Numbered from the stretch's first letter, positions 16,058-24,782 are shown. The stretch: 42,673 bases of DNA from Caldilineaceae bacterium (GCA_019637695.1 JAHBVG010000056.1:1-42673); one strand, 5' to 3'. Translations and numbers: made by a program. The notes: generated from the sequence alone by a model not told the origin.

Positions 16058-17128
16058 TCACGCCAACGCCGCCACCCGCCCATTGACGCTGGTTTCTCGT
16101 TCGGTGGGCAGCGTGGCAATGGATCGATCCACGGCGGCGGCGACGCGGCGCAGATCGGCCATCAACTGGGCGAAGCGCTCCGGTTTGAGGCTTTGGTCGC
16201 CGTCGCTGAGGGCGTTGTCTGGGTTCTGGTGTACTTCGACGATCAGGGCGTCCGCGCCGGCGGCGACGGCAGCCTTGCTCATATCGGGGATCAGCTCCCA
16301 ATCGCCTGTGCCGTGCGAGGGATCGGCGACCACGGGCAGATGGCTGGCCCGATGCAGCACAGGAATGGCGTTGAGATCGAAGGTGTTGCGCGTGGCCGTT
16401 TCGTAAGTGCGGATGCCCCGCTCGCAGAGCATGACGTTATAGTTGCCGTTGCTCAGAATGTACTCGGCGCACATGAGTAATTCCTTGATCTCGCCGCTGA
16501 TGCCACGCTTGAGCATGACGGGTTTTTGCACCTTGCCCACGGCCTGGAGCAACCCATAGTTCTGCATGTTGCGCGCGCCGATCTGAAGGATATCGGCATA
16601 CTCGGCCACCATCTGCACCTGTTCCTCGCGCATCACCTCGGTGATGATGGGCAGGCCGGTCTGCTCGCGCGCTTCGGCCAGGTATTGGAGACCCTTTTCG
16701 CCCAACCCCTGGAAGCTGTACGGGCTGGTACGAGGTTTGAAGGCCCCGCCGCGCAGGACGGTAGCGCCGGCTTCCTTGACCATGTGCGCCACTTCGAGGA
16801 TCTGCTCGCGGCTCTCCACGCTGCACGGACCGGCCATGACGACAACATCCTGCCCGCCGATCTTGACGCCGCCCACATCGATCACGGTCTGGTGGGGGTG
16901 GCTGGTGCGACCTGCCAACTTGTAAGGCTCCTGAATACGCACTGTTTTCAGCACGCCAGCCATCGCGTCAAAAACGGATCGCTCCACACGCGTCATGTCC
17001 CCGACCAGGGCGATCACCGTGTGGTCCGCGCCATAGATGGGATGGGTGGATGCGCCCATCTGTTCGGCCTTGCTGATTACAGCGGCGATCTCCGCAGCAG
17101 TTGCATCACTCTTCATTACGACGATCAT
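16058..17128 (-). CDS. aroF: 3-deoxy-7-phosphoheptulonate synthase, paralogue 2 (type I-beta)
   Basis: The 356-residue paralogue of the next gene has the same plan: a ferredoxin-like N-terminal domain starting MIVVMKSDATAAEIAAVI, then the TIM barrel with MAGPCSVES, LRGGAFKPRTSPYSFQGLG, KRGISGEIKELL and ADPSHGTGDW. It has a C-terminal extension (ERETSVNGRVAALA). AAGGAGAG lies about 5 nt before the ATG. Parts of the barrel are almost identical to paralogue 1 at DNA level (around 16640-16730 against 15410-15490) while the N-terminal domains differ more. Two isoenzymes with different feedback sensitivity is a reasonable inference. Confidence 0.95.
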   Translation of the reverse strand: MIVVMKSDATAAEIAAVISKAEQMGASTHPIYGADHTVIALVGDMTRVERSVFDAMAGVLKTVRIQEPYKLAGRTSHPHQTVIDVGGVKIGGQDVVVMAGPCSVESREQILEVAHMVKEAGATVLRGGAFKPRTSPYSFQGLGEKGLQYLAEAREQTGLPIITEVMREEQVQMVAEYADILQIGARNMQNYGLLQAVGKVQKPVMLKRGISGEIKELLMCAEYILSNGNYNVMLCERGIRTYETATRNTFDLNAIPVLHRASHLPVVADPSHGTGDWELIPDMSKAAVAAGADALIVEVHQNPDNALSDGDQSLKPERFAQLMADLRRVAAAVDRSIATLPTERETSVNGRVAALA

Positions 17129-17145
17129 GATTTTCTCTCCTTGGG

Positions 17146-17166
17146 GTGAATTGCGAATGGCGAATA
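17146..17166. repeat. Short heptad run, three units
   Basis: GTGAATT, GCGAATG and GCGAATA stand in the 45-nt gap between pheA and DAHP synthase 2. The family resembles the TTGCGAA units at 21872-21934. Confidence 0.6.
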
Positions 17167-17173
17167 ACTGCTC

Positions 17174-18031
17174 TTAAATCTGCAACAGGGCATTTTGGGC
17201 GTTCATTTCCATTTCAGGCTGGGCGGCGCGTGGAAAGCTCCCCAAGAGTTTGACGAACGCCGCCCGGTTCAACAGGCCCAGGATTGCCTGACTGCACGTT
17301 TCATCCTGCCAGTGGCCCTCAAAATCAAGATAGAAGACATAGTGCCAGGGCCGATTGCGGCGCGGACGGCTCTCCAGCTTGGTCAGGTTGATGGAACGGG
17401 TGGCAAATTCACCCAGACAGCCATAGAGCGCGCCTGGGCTGTGCGGCGTAGCAAAGATCAGCGAGGTCTTGGCGGGATCGCAGCGCGTGGCCTCGCCCTT
17501 GCCCACAATGAAAAATCGGGTGTAGTTATACGAGAGATCCTCGATGCCCTCTTGCACGATCTCCAGGCCATAGGTCTGCGCCGCCAGTTTGCTGGCGATG
17601 ACGCCGACGCCCGGTTCAGGATGGGCAGCCAGCTCTTTGGCGCTACCCGCTGTATCGTACCAGGGAATGGCCTTGAAGCCGCGGCGATTGAGATATCCTT
17701 CACACTGGGCCAACGCCTGGGGATGGCTGCGCACCTGGGCAATCTGCTCGGCCTGTCCCGGCAGCGCCAGCAAGCAATGGCGCACACGCAGCGAGATCTC
17801 GCCGTGGACTTTGAGATCATGTTCGAGCAGCAGATCGTAAGCTTTGTTGATGCTCCCCGCCAGCGAGTTTTCCACAGGCACTGTGCCAAAATCAGCCTCA
17901 TCCCGATCCACGGCGCTAAAGATGTGATCAAACGCCTCACACGGCAGCGTTTCAACCTCTGCGCCGAAATGTTGGCGGGTGGCCTCTTCAGAATAAGCCC
18001 CATGTTCTCCTTGAAATGCGACTCGCGTCAT
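17174..18031 (-). CDS. pheA: Prephenate dehydratase with ACT domain
   Basis: The 285-residue enzyme converts prephenate to phenylpyruvate. The catalytic domain shows VAFQGEHGAYSEEA, VPVENSLAGSI and the conserved NYTRFFIVG with the catalytic Thr. A C-terminal ACT domain (about 190-275) has the ESRP motif (LTKLESRPRRNRPWHYVFYLDF) that normally binds phenylalanine for feedback inhibition. It stands alone, without a fused chorismate mutase. AAGGA lies about 7 nt before the ATG. It is the first gene of the aromatic cluster. Confidence 0.96.
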   Translation of the reverse strand: MTRVAFQGEHGAYSEEATRQHFGAEVETLPCEAFDHIFSAVDRDEADFGTVPVENSLAGSINKAYDLLLEHDLKVHGEISLRVRHCLLALPGQAEQIAQVRSHPQALAQCEGYLNRRGFKAIPWYDTAGSAKELAAHPEPGVGVIASKLAAQTYGLEIVQEGIEDLSYNYTRFFIVGKGEATRCDPAKTSLIFATPHSPGALYGCLGEFATRSINLTKLESRPRRNRPWHYVFYLDFEGHWQDETCSQAILGLLNRAAFVKLLGSFPRAAQPEMEMNAQNALLQI

Positions 18032-18061
18032 GGTCCGATCCTTGCGTGATGATGGATGATT

Positions 18062-18112
18062 GGGGCGGGTCCCTGTGCCCGCTTATTTAGGATGGACACG
18101 GGGATCCACCCC
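18062..18112. repeat. Imperfect inverted repeat upstream of pheA
   Basis: 18062-18080 and 18094-18112 pair over 19 bp with about four mismatches (GGGGCGGGTCCCTG against the reverse complement of the other arm), with a 13-nt loop. It lies 31 nt before the pheA start, so it may be in the leader of the aromatic cluster. It also looks like a generic dispersed G/C-rich repeat; no leader peptide rich in Phe, Tyr or Trp was seen. Confidence 0.45.
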
Positions 18113-18124
18113 TACGGATTGGCG

Positions 18125-18164
18125 GATACAAAAAGAAAGAGCGTGGAGGTTGTCTCCACGCTCT
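18125..18164 (-). terminator. Rho-independent terminator (minus strand)
   Basis: 18138-18148 (AGAGCGTGGAG) and 18154-18164 form a perfect 11-bp stem with the loop GTTGT. On the minus strand it is followed by TTTCTTTTTG. It closes the small ORF at 18188-18430 and separates it from the aromatic cluster. Confidence 0.75.
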
Positions 18165-18187
18165 CGTTGCGTCCGTTCACGGCTGTT

Positions 18188-18430
18188 TTAGACAGCCAAA
18201 CGTTCCTCAACCTGTGGAGACGGTTGCGGCAGGGTAAAATAATAGCCAAACCAAAAGTTGCCAAAAGAAAACCCGCGCCAGTCATGGCGCAGGTTGAGGG
18301 CAAGCAAGATCTCTTCTGCGGTGGGGCCGTCGAGCAAGGCGATAGGCATAAGCCTCTCTTCCTTGCGGATCAACGATTCAAGCTCAATATGGGTGGTCTT
18401 GACTGGCTTGACGGCACGACGCATCAGCAT
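18188..18430 (-). CDS. Small hypothetical protein, 80 residues
   Basis: Basic N-terminus, then IALLDGPTAEEILLALNL and an aromatic stretch (FSFGNFWFGYYF). No family is recognised. In its favour are the orientation with its neighbours and a good terminator just after its stop. Against it are a weak ribosome binding site (GAGAG) and small size. A shorter form from the Met at residue 28 is possible. Confidence 0.4.
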   Translation of the reverse strand: MLMRRAVKPVKTTHIELESLIRKEERLMPIALLDGPTAEEILLALNLRHDWRGFSFGNFWFGYYFTLPQPSPQVEERLAV

Positions 18431-18523
18431 TCACTCTCGCAAATAGAATCGGAAGGAGCTTGGGTTCAATATTGTCGGCAGAATAGCACAGCCAAATTGG
18501 GATGTCAAACCAGTTATGCGGCG

Positions 18524-20479
18524 TTATCTCAAAACGCGTAGATCGCCTTCGCGCCGGGTGATGCGCTGTGCATCCATCTCTTCGAGGATAGCCTGCGCGT
18601 ATTTGCGGCTGGTATCAAAGAGATCGCGGGCCTGGGCCAGGGTGATCGATCCATTCTCGGTCATAAAGCCCCGGATGACGGCAACCATTGCCGTGAAATC
18701 GTCCCCGCGGAAGAGGACGCCACCGCCGAGCCGAGCTAGTTGTCCCCCTTCGATCAACGCCTCGAGGAGCGCTTCGTCGCCGCCCAATAGCGCCAGTGTT
18801 TCGGCGGCAGTGGGCGGGCTGTAGGGGGAGGCTGCAAAATGGGCCAGGGTTCGCTCGACGGCGCGTTGCTGGGTTTGGTTAAAGCGCACACCAAAGCCAG
18901 CCTGCCAGATGAAACTATCATCAGCGGCGACAAGCCCCTCGGCAATGGACCGTTCCACGAGAGCGTTGAAGGCGCGCAGAGGGAGATCCCTGGCATGCCC
19001 TGGGCCGGGGAGTCGTAGCCGGCTGCGCGCTTCTCCTCGCGGCATACCGCGCTTGAGCGGATTGGCATGGTGGTAGCTCGCCAAGAGCGCCGCCAGAGTC
19101 TGGGTCAGATTTTGCAGCGAAGAACGGGTTAGCCAGAGGTTGCCGTCCACCATTTGGATCGATGCAGCGCTCTGCAACTCTGCCAGCGCGCTCTGGGCGG
19201 CCTCAATCCCCAATCCACTGCGCCCGATCAACTGCTCGATGGAAATGAGCGGTTCGCGTTCCAGCGTCTGCAACAGGATCTCATCCGGCGCGCCGCGGGC
19301 CAATGTGGCAAAACGGGCGAGGACGTCAGGATCGAAGCGCCGATAACGCCGGCGCGGGTGCGGATTGAGGATGACGCCGCCGCCCAATGTGACGCTGGGT
19401 GAGGGCTGACGCAGGATGAAACGATCCCCGGCGGCGACGAGGACCGGTTCGTGGAGGCGGAGTTGCAGCCAGCCCGTCTCGCCGGGGGGCAGTTCCTCGA
19501 CGCCGAGCAGACGAGCGTGGGCCAGGGTCTCAGCGGCGCCGCTGAAAAAATCCACCAATACATTGTGAACGAGCGGACGCGGCGCGTCAGGCAAGAGACG
19601 GAATGAAACATCCAACAGGCGAGTACCGCGCAGGGTATCGACTTTACAGACGACCTGCCCACGGCGGATCTCGTCGGTGCCGATACCGCTTAGATTCATG
19701 GCAACGCGGCTCCCCGGTTGGGCGATCTCAATCGGCTGCTTATGGCTTTGCAGCCCGCGGATGCGTCCACGCGGGCCATCCGGCATAATCTCGACGGCGT
19801 CACCCACGGCAAAGTGACCATCGCTCAGTGTACCGGTGACCACTGTGCCAAACCCAGAGAGGGTGAAGATACGGTCGATGGGCAGGCGTGGACGGTTGCG
19901 ATCTCGGCGCGGGGGCAGGGCGACCAGGGCATGGCTGAGAGCAGCGCGCAGCGCGTCCAGCTCGGTTCCTTTGTGCGCGCTGACGGGGACGAGCGTCGCA
20001 TCGGCCAGGCAAGTACCGTCGAGGAGTTCGCGCACATCCAATTCCACCAATTCCAACCACTCAGGATCGTCGATGAGATCCGTTTTGGTAAGGGCAACGA
20101 CGCCGGTAGGCACGCCCAATAGATCGAGGATCGCCAGGTGTTCGCGCGTCTGCGGCATGATCCCCTCATCGGCGGCGACGATAAAAAGGGCAGCGTCGAC
20201 GCTGCCCACCCCTGCCAACATATTTTTGATGAAGTCGATGTGGCCGGGGACATCGATAATACCGACCTGCTCGGAAGGTCGACGCTCGATAATACCGACC
20301 TGCCCGGAAGCTCCGTTCTCCGCCCCGGCAATGGGGAGATCGATCCAGGCGAAGCCGAGATCAATGGTCATGCCGCGCTTTTGTTCCTCGGCCAGCCGGT
20401 CAGGGTTGATGCCGCTCAGAGCCTGTACCAACGCTGATTTGCCGTGGTCGACGTGTCCAGCCGTTGCGATGACGCGCAT
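18524..20479 (-). CDS. selB: Selenocysteine-specific translation elongation factor SelB
   Basis: The 651-residue GTPase delivers selenocysteyl-tRNA to UGA codons that carry a SECIS element. GTPase motifs: GHVDHGKS (8-15), GMTIDLGFAWI, DVPGH (76-80), TKTD (131-134) and SAHKG. Domains II/III follow, and the C-terminal half carries winged-helix repeats that bind SECIS RNA (end: FDTSRKYAQAILEEMDAQ). Length fits SelB and exceeds EF-Tu. A 33-bp direct repeat at 20253-20311 duplicates a SxQVGII segment just before DVPGH. The gene begins 8 nt after the coiled-coil gene's stop, so the two are probably one transcript. No selA, selD or selC is in the window. Confidence 0.93.
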   Translation of the reverse strand: MRVIATAGHVDHGKSALVQALSGINPDRLAEEQKRGMTIDLGFAWIDLPIAGAENGASGQVGIIERRPSEQVGIIDVPGHIDFIKNMLAGVGSVDAALFIVAADEGIMPQTREHLAILDLLGVPTGVVALTKTDLIDDPEWLELVELDVRELLDGTCLADATLVPVSAHKGTELDALRAALSHALVALPPRRDRNRPRLPIDRIFTLSGFGTVVTGTLSDGHFAVGDAVEIMPDGPRGRIRGLQSHKQPIEIAQPGSRVAMNLSGIGTDEIRRGQVVCKVDTLRGTRLLDVSFRLLPDAPRPLVHNVLVDFFSGAAETLAHARLLGVEELPPGETGWLQLRLHEPVLVAAGDRFILRQPSPSVTLGGGVILNPHPRRRYRRFDPDVLARFATLARGAPDEILLQTLEREPLISIEQLIGRSGLGIEAAQSALAELQSAASIQMVDGNLWLTRSSLQNLTQTLAALLASYHHANPLKRGMPRGEARSRLRLPGPGHARDLPLRAFNALVERSIAEGLVAADDSFIWQAGFGVRFNQTQQRAVERTLAHFAASPYSPPTAAETLALLGGDEALLEALIEGGQLARLGGGVLFRGDDFTAMVAVIRGFMTENGSITLAQARDLFDTSRKYAQAILEEMDAQRITRREGDLRVLR

Positions 20480-20487
20480 AGCATTCC

Positions 20488-21792
20488 TTAGTTGCCGTTG
20501 CTGTACCCGTCACCTGTGACGATGCCGGCGGTGCGGCGTGTGTTGTTCTGAGCGGTGTAGAGTTCGGCGTTGCGGCGCTGTTTTTGCCATTCATCTTCGA
20601 GATATTGCATGAGATCGTCGCGCTCGCGCAGCGCGTCTTGCAGACCATCGAGCCAGGCCTGGGCGGCGTTAAGGTAGCGGGTTCCGTAGCTTTCGTGCAA
20701 TTTCCAAAGCTGGCGCAGCAATTCCTCGTGAACTTTGATATCGTGCAGAATCGGCGGGAAGTGTTCAAGCACCTCGCGGTTGTACTTTTCTTGTTCTTTC
20801 CAGAGATGTTCATGGCGCAGATCCGCTTTGCGCCGCTTCTTCTCAAAATCCTCGCGGAATTCATCCATTTCGCGGCGGATGCGCTCTTCGGCGAGCCGTT
20901 GTAATTCCTGCACCTGGGCCTGCTCGCGCTTGATCACCTCTTGGAAATCTTGAATGGTGGCGGCAGCGCGGCGGGCGACTTCCAACTGCTGCGTAAAAGA
21001 TTGGATCTGTTCGTAGCCCCTGGCAACAATCGTGCGCTGCTCGTCGATGGCCTCTTGCCAGCGGTTGAGGACGGCCAGCCGATCCACCACTTCGATGCGC
21101 ACCCGCTCCATAAAGTTCTGTTGCTCTTCGCGCAGTTGGCCGGGGATAGGCCGCCACTTTTCCACATCCACAGCGGATTTGCGCACCCCTTCTTCGACAA
21201 CGGCCAGCCGCCCGATGTAGGCTTCGGAACGCTTGAAGAGTTCCACTGTCTCTTGTTGGAGTTGGGCAATGCGTTTGGTATCGCTGGTGCGCTGTTCAGC
21301 CAGGAAGGGGATTTGGCGTGTTCGCTCTTCGATCTCTTTGGCGACGATGGCAACCTGATTGCGCACATTGACGATCATCTCGTTGAGACGTTCGTCCTCA
21401 CCTTTGCGCGATTCGATGGACTCTTCCACGCGCCCAATGCGGGGCAATTCGCGGCGAACTTCACCGATCTCACGGCTCAGCGCTTCGCGGTCGCTCAAGC
21501 GCGCCCGCTCCAACTCGCGGATCGAGAGGATGCGCGCCTCTTCTTCGCGATCGATCAGCGGGAGGAATTCATGCTTCACATTCTGGATCTGTTGTTCCAA
21601 TTGTGTAAAGCGTGTCAACTGAGATTGTGTGTTGGCCAGCCGTCCCTCTAAATCCTGGATGCGGCGAGTTTGATCGATCAGATCCGCCGACTGACTCTCC
21701 ATTTGTTGTTGTAAACGCGCGATTTCCGCGCGATCGCGACGATGTTCCTCGTCGAGCCAGTTGACCATTTGCGCCAATTGGGCAATATCCAT
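20488..21792 (-). CDS. Long coiled-coil protein of unknown function
   Basis: The 434-residue protein is almost wholly charged heptad-type coiled coil (for example MDIAQLAQMVNWLDEEHRRD, then Glu/Arg/Gln-rich helices to about residue 410). It has no signal peptide or membrane segment, and ends in a short Asn/Gly-rich tail. GAGGAAA precedes the ATG at 21792 by about 7 nt, which decides this start over an upstream one at 21825. It is followed after 8 nt by selB. A structural or scaffolding role is only an inference. Confidence 0.75.
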   Translation of the reverse strand: MDIAQLAQMVNWLDEEHRRDRAEIARLQQQMESQSADLIDQTRRIQDLEGRLANTQSQLTRFTQLEQQIQNVKHEFLPLIDREEEARILSIRELERARLSDREALSREIGEVRRELPRIGRVEESIESRKGEDERLNEMIVNVRNQVAIVAKEIEERTRQIPFLAEQRTSDTKRIAQLQQETVELFKRSEAYIGRLAVVEEGVRKSAVDVEKWRPIPGQLREEQQNFMERVRIEVVDRLAVLNRWQEAIDEQRTIVARGYEQIQSFTQQLEVARRAAATIQDFQEVIKREQAQVQELQRLAEERIRREMDEFREDFEKKRRKADLRHEHLWKEQEKYNREVLEHFPPILHDIKVHEELLRQLWKLHESYGTRYLNAAQAWLDGLQDALRERDDLMQYLEDEWQKQRRNAELYTAQNNTRRTAGIVTGDGYSNGN

Positions 21793-21856
21793 GCTAGTTT
21801 CCTCATCCGTTTCTGTCCAGCACAAAGCGGACTACCATTGCCGAGTATCGCGGAAA

Positions 21857-21885
21857 ATTATACCATTCCACTTGCGAATTACGAA
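21857..21885 (-). promoter_or_regulatory. Candidate promoter for the coiled-coil/selB unit
   Basis: A perfect TATAAT reads on the minus strand at 21857-21862, about 65 nt before the coiled-coil ATG. At 17-nt spacing the -35 would be TTCGTA (21880-21885), a weak match lying in the heptad array. Confidence 0.4.
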
Positions 21886-22004
21886 TTGCGAATTACGAAT
21901 TACGAATTGCGAATTGCGAATTGCGAATTGCGAGAAGGATTGTCACCTGCCACTTGCAAACCTGCAAACCTCGAACTTGCCACCTGCAATCACCTTTGCC
22001 TTTA
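21872..22004. repeat. In-register heptanucleotide array, 19 units
   Basis: Eight TTGCGAA/TTACGAA units and a TTGCGAG (21872-21934) are followed without any shift of register by AAGGATT, GTCACCT, GCCACTT, GCAAACC, TGCAAAC, CTCGAAC, TTGCCAC, CTGCAAT and CACCTTT. This is the longest and clearest case of a change of unit family with an unchanged 7-nt phase. Confidence 0.9.
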
Positions 22005-22031
22005 CACTCTGGGGATGCAAATCCCATCAAT

Positions 22032-22060
22032 TTGACCCGCTCTTTATGGGCTGATACAAT
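22032..22060 (+). promoter_or_regulatory. Sigma-70-type promoter before the glycosyltransferases
   Basis: TTGACC (22032-22037), a 17-nt spacer, then TACAAT (22055-22060). It lies about 140 nt upstream of the first glycosyltransferase ATG. Confidence 0.6.
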
Positions 22061-22198
22061 TCAGCAACTGCTAAAAGTCAGGATGTTGACACGTTTGTTG
22101 TTTGCTGCTGCAAATTTCTTCGCAGTGCAGCCGGTAATCAGCCGCCAGGGTCTATCTATGTCCTCAATTCCCATTCAGGCTAGAGCAAAAAACCAGAC

Positions 22199-23350
22199 AT
22201 GCATATTGGGATAGACGCCCGCTTAACCTATCATCAACGGGCTGGCATTAGCCGATACACAAGGCATCTTGTAGAGGAACTGGCAAACCTGGACCGGGAG
22301 AACACGTACCGCATCTTCCAACACCGCAACCACCGGGAGACGCTGGTCGACGCCCCCAACTTCAAGCGGACGACACTCTATACACCCGTCCATCACCGCG
22401 TTGAACAATTTATGCTGGCGGCAGAACTCCTGTTTCAGCCGTTGGATCTACTCCACAGCACTGATTTTATCCCGGCGCTTTATAGCAAAATTCCCTCGGT
22501 GATTACGGTCCACGATCTGGGGTTCTTGCGCTGGCCTCACTTCCTCACCGAGGATAACGCCACCTATTATAGCCAGATCGATCGCGGCGTCCGCCATGCC
22601 CGCCATGTTATCGTCCCCAGTCAGAGTACCAAGAATGATGTAATCGGTCAGCTTGGCGTCCCCAACAACAAGATCAGCGTGATCTACGAGGCTGCGGCGC
22701 CGCTCTACCAACCGCTCCCTATTGAAGAAACACGCGCGGCCATCACCCGTAAATATAAGATCCCCGACAAATTTGCTGTCTTTGTCAGCACCATTGAACC
22801 GCGCAAAAATATCGGCGGCCTGCTCCAGGCGTTTCGTCATTTGCTCGACAAATACAACATTCAAAACACAGGATTGGTCTTTGTCGGCAAACGTGGATGG
22901 CTCTATGAGGAAGTCTTCGAGACTGTGGAACGGCTCAACCTCAAGGATTGCACCTTTTTTGTGGGGCGCGTGCCTGATGAAGATCTGCGCAGCCTTTATG
23001 TGGCGGCGCGTTGTCATGTCCACCCTGCCTTTTACGAAGGATTTGGTCTGCCGCCGCTAGAGGCGATGGCCTGTGGTACACCGACAATTGTGAGCAACAC
23101 GAGCAGTATGCCCGAAGTGGTGGGCGACGCTGCGCTGCTCGTAGATCCCAACGAGTGGGAAGAAATAGCCGTTGCCCTGCACCGGCTGCTCACCGACGAC
23201 GATCTACATAGCGAGTTGCGTGAGAAGGGATTCCAGCGTGCGGCGACCTTTAGTTGGAAGCGCGCCGCAGCCGAGACGCTCGAAGTCTACGAACATGTGG
23301 TGAAAGGAATACCCATCTCGCCAGAAATAGTGCGTGAACACGTCCCCTAA
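22199..23350 (+). CDS. GT4-family glycosyltransferase
   Basis: The 383-residue GT-B enzyme should move a sugar from a nucleotide-sugar donor to a cell-surface glycan or lipid. The N-terminal acceptor domain begins MHIGIDARLTYHQRAGISRY. The C-terminal donor domain has FVSTIEPRKNIGGLLQAF, the E-x7-E type motif EGFGLPPLEAMACGTP, and SSMPEVVGDAALLVDP. Close in style to mannosyltransferases of polysaccharide clusters; the exact sugar cannot be read from sequence. Weak ribosome binding site. A second GT4 gene follows after 17 nt. Confidence 0.88.
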   Translation: MHIGIDARLTYHQRAGISRYTRHLVEELANLDRENTYRIFQHRNHRETLVDAPNFKRTTLYTPVHHRVEQFMLAAELLFQPLDLLHSTDFIPALYSKIPSVITVHDLGFLRWPHFLTEDNATYYSQIDRGVRHARHVIVPSQSTKNDVIGQLGVPNNKISVIYEAAAPLYQPLPIEETRAAITRKYKIPDKFAVFVSTIEPRKNIGGLLQAFRHLLDKYNIQNTGLVFVGKRGWLYEEVFETVERLNLKDCTFFVGRVPDEDLRSLYVAARCHVHPAFYEGFGLPPLEAMACGTPTIVSNTSSMPEVVGDAALLVDPNEWEEIAVALHRLLTDDDLHSELREKGFQRAATFSWKRAAAETLEVYEHVVKGIPISPEIVREHVP

Positions 23351-23367
23351 ACCATCGACGACTCTCC

Positions 23368-24609
23368 ATGAAAATACTCTTCTTGACACCCCAACTGCCC
23401 TATCCTCCCCGTCAGGGCACAACATTGCGCAACTACCATCTTATTCGCCATCTCGCCAGGGATCATACGATCCACCTTGTCACTTTTATCGCGCCCGGCG
23501 AACGACTTGACTCAGAAAGTCCGCTCCATCAGCTTTGTGAACGCATTGAGACACTGCCACAGCCGCAGCGTCCGCTGTGGCGTCGCGGTGTGGAGACCAT
23601 TACTTCACCCTGGCCCGACATGGGGTTGCGGCTGACAACGTCGAGGGCGCATCGTCTGATTCAGGGGCTGATTGCCACCCAATCCTATGCGATTGTACAG
23701 GTCGAAGGGATCGAAATGGCCGCCTATGGGTGGCGAGCCCTGCACGCTGTGCCTAGGGCAATGCGGCCCGCCTTTGTCTTTGACGATCACAACGCCGAGT
23801 ATCTTTTGCAAAAACGGGCAGCGCTGGTGGATCTACAGATCCCGCGTCGCTGGCCGGCGGCGCTCTATAGTCTGATCCAATGGCAGAAGTTGAGCCGTTA
23901 CGAGCGGACAATCTGCCGCGCCGCCGATGCCGTGCTGGCCGTCAGTGATCCGGATCGGGAAGCATTGCGCCGTCTGCACCCGAAAATTGAACCGGTAGTC
24001 GTTCCCAATGGCATTGACCTGAGCGGCTATGCGGCGACTCCCTTCACTTCGGCTGACGATTGCCCTACACTCGTCTTTACAGGAAAGATGGACTACCGCC
24101 CGAATGTAGATGCGGTCCTATGGTTTGCTCAGGCAGTTTTGCCATTGGTCGAAGCGCAGGTACCGGAAGTCCGCTTTCAGATCGTGGGGATGAATCCACA
24201 CTCACGGCTAGATGCGCTGCGTGATAAGCCGGCCATTACCATCACCGGCGCCGTAGAGGATCCCCGCCCCTACGTCCAGAATGCCGCAGTCTATGTGGTT
24301 CCTATGCGGGTTGGCGGCGGCACACGCTTCAAAGTGCTGGAAGCAATGGCAAGCCAGAAGCCGATTGTCAGTACATCTTTAGGGGTAGAAGGGATCGCCG
24401 TCGGCGATGGTGAGGAGTTGCTGATTGCCGACACGCCAGACCACTTCGCCGCCAGGATCGTCGAACTGCTACACGATCAGAACGGAAGCGGCGTCCAAAG
24501 TCGAGCGTTGGGTAAGGCTGCATATGAATTTGTTGAAGCCAATTACACATGGGATCGAATCATCCCCAGGCTGCAAACTCTCTACCGCCAAATTGGGCCA
24601 CAGGGTTAG
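23368..24609 (+). CDS. GT4-family glycosyltransferase
   Basis: The 413-residue GT-B enzyme has an N-terminus MKILFLTPQLPYPPRQGTTL and a Gly-rich nucleotide-side loop MRVGGGTRFKVLEAMASQKP followed by STSLGVEGIAV. Between them are FDDHNAEYLLQKR and VVPNGIDLSGY. This is the layout of exopolysaccharide-type GT4 enzymes. It is tightly linked to the preceding glycosyltransferase and probably co-transcribed. No flippase or polymerase gene is nearby, so the product is unknown. Confidence 0.87.
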   Translation: MKILFLTPQLPYPPRQGTTLRNYHLIRHLARDHTIHLVTFIAPGERLDSESPLHQLCERIETLPQPQRPLWRRGVETITSPWPDMGLRLTTSRAHRLIQGLIATQSYAIVQVEGIEMAAYGWRALHAVPRAMRPAFVFDDHNAEYLLQKRAALVDLQIPRRWPAALYSLIQWQKLSRYERTICRAADAVLAVSDPDREALRRLHPKIEPVVVPNGIDLSGYAATPFTSADDCPTLVFTGKMDYRPNVDAVLWFAQAVLPLVEAQVPEVRFQIVGMNPHSRLDALRDKPAITITGAVEDPRPYVQNAAVYVVPMRVGGGTRFKVLEAMASQKPIVSTSLGVEGIAVGDGEELLIADTPDHFAARIVELLHDQNGSGVQSRALGKAAYEFVEANYTWDRIIPRLQTLYRQIGPQG

Positions 24610-24677
24610 GCCGTATCTTTTGGAGACGACGAAGATAAATTTCAGTCGGGTGTGGGCAAAATGAGTTGGTCGTCTGG

Positions 24678-24754
24678 GTAAGGGTTTGGGTGAACAGCTC
24701 ACAAGTATCGTCTGCGTAACCCGTTGCTCGTCTGCCGTCCACCCAAACCCTTAC
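24678..24754. repeat. 15-bp perfect inverted repeat with 47-nt loop
   Basis: GTAAGGGTTTGGGTG (24678-24692) and its exact reverse complement (24740-24754). It lies after the glycosyltransferases and has no T-run, so a role as terminator is unproven. Confidence 0.6.
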
Positions 24755-24782
24755 GAATCATTAACCCATTCTGAATACACCC

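Larger units (their letters stand above)
21793..22198. other. 406-nt divergent spacer
   Basis: It separates the minus-strand coiled-coil/selB unit from the plus-strand glycosyltransferases. It contains a minus-strand -10 (21857-21862), a 133-bp heptad array (21872-22004) and a plus-strand promoter (22032-22060). I see no gene in it. Confidence 0.7.

Noticed and set aside
18431..18523. Possible selenocysteine tRNA near selB
   Set aside because: No cloverleaf with an acceptor stem, long variable arm and T-loop could be found here or in the other gaps around selB.
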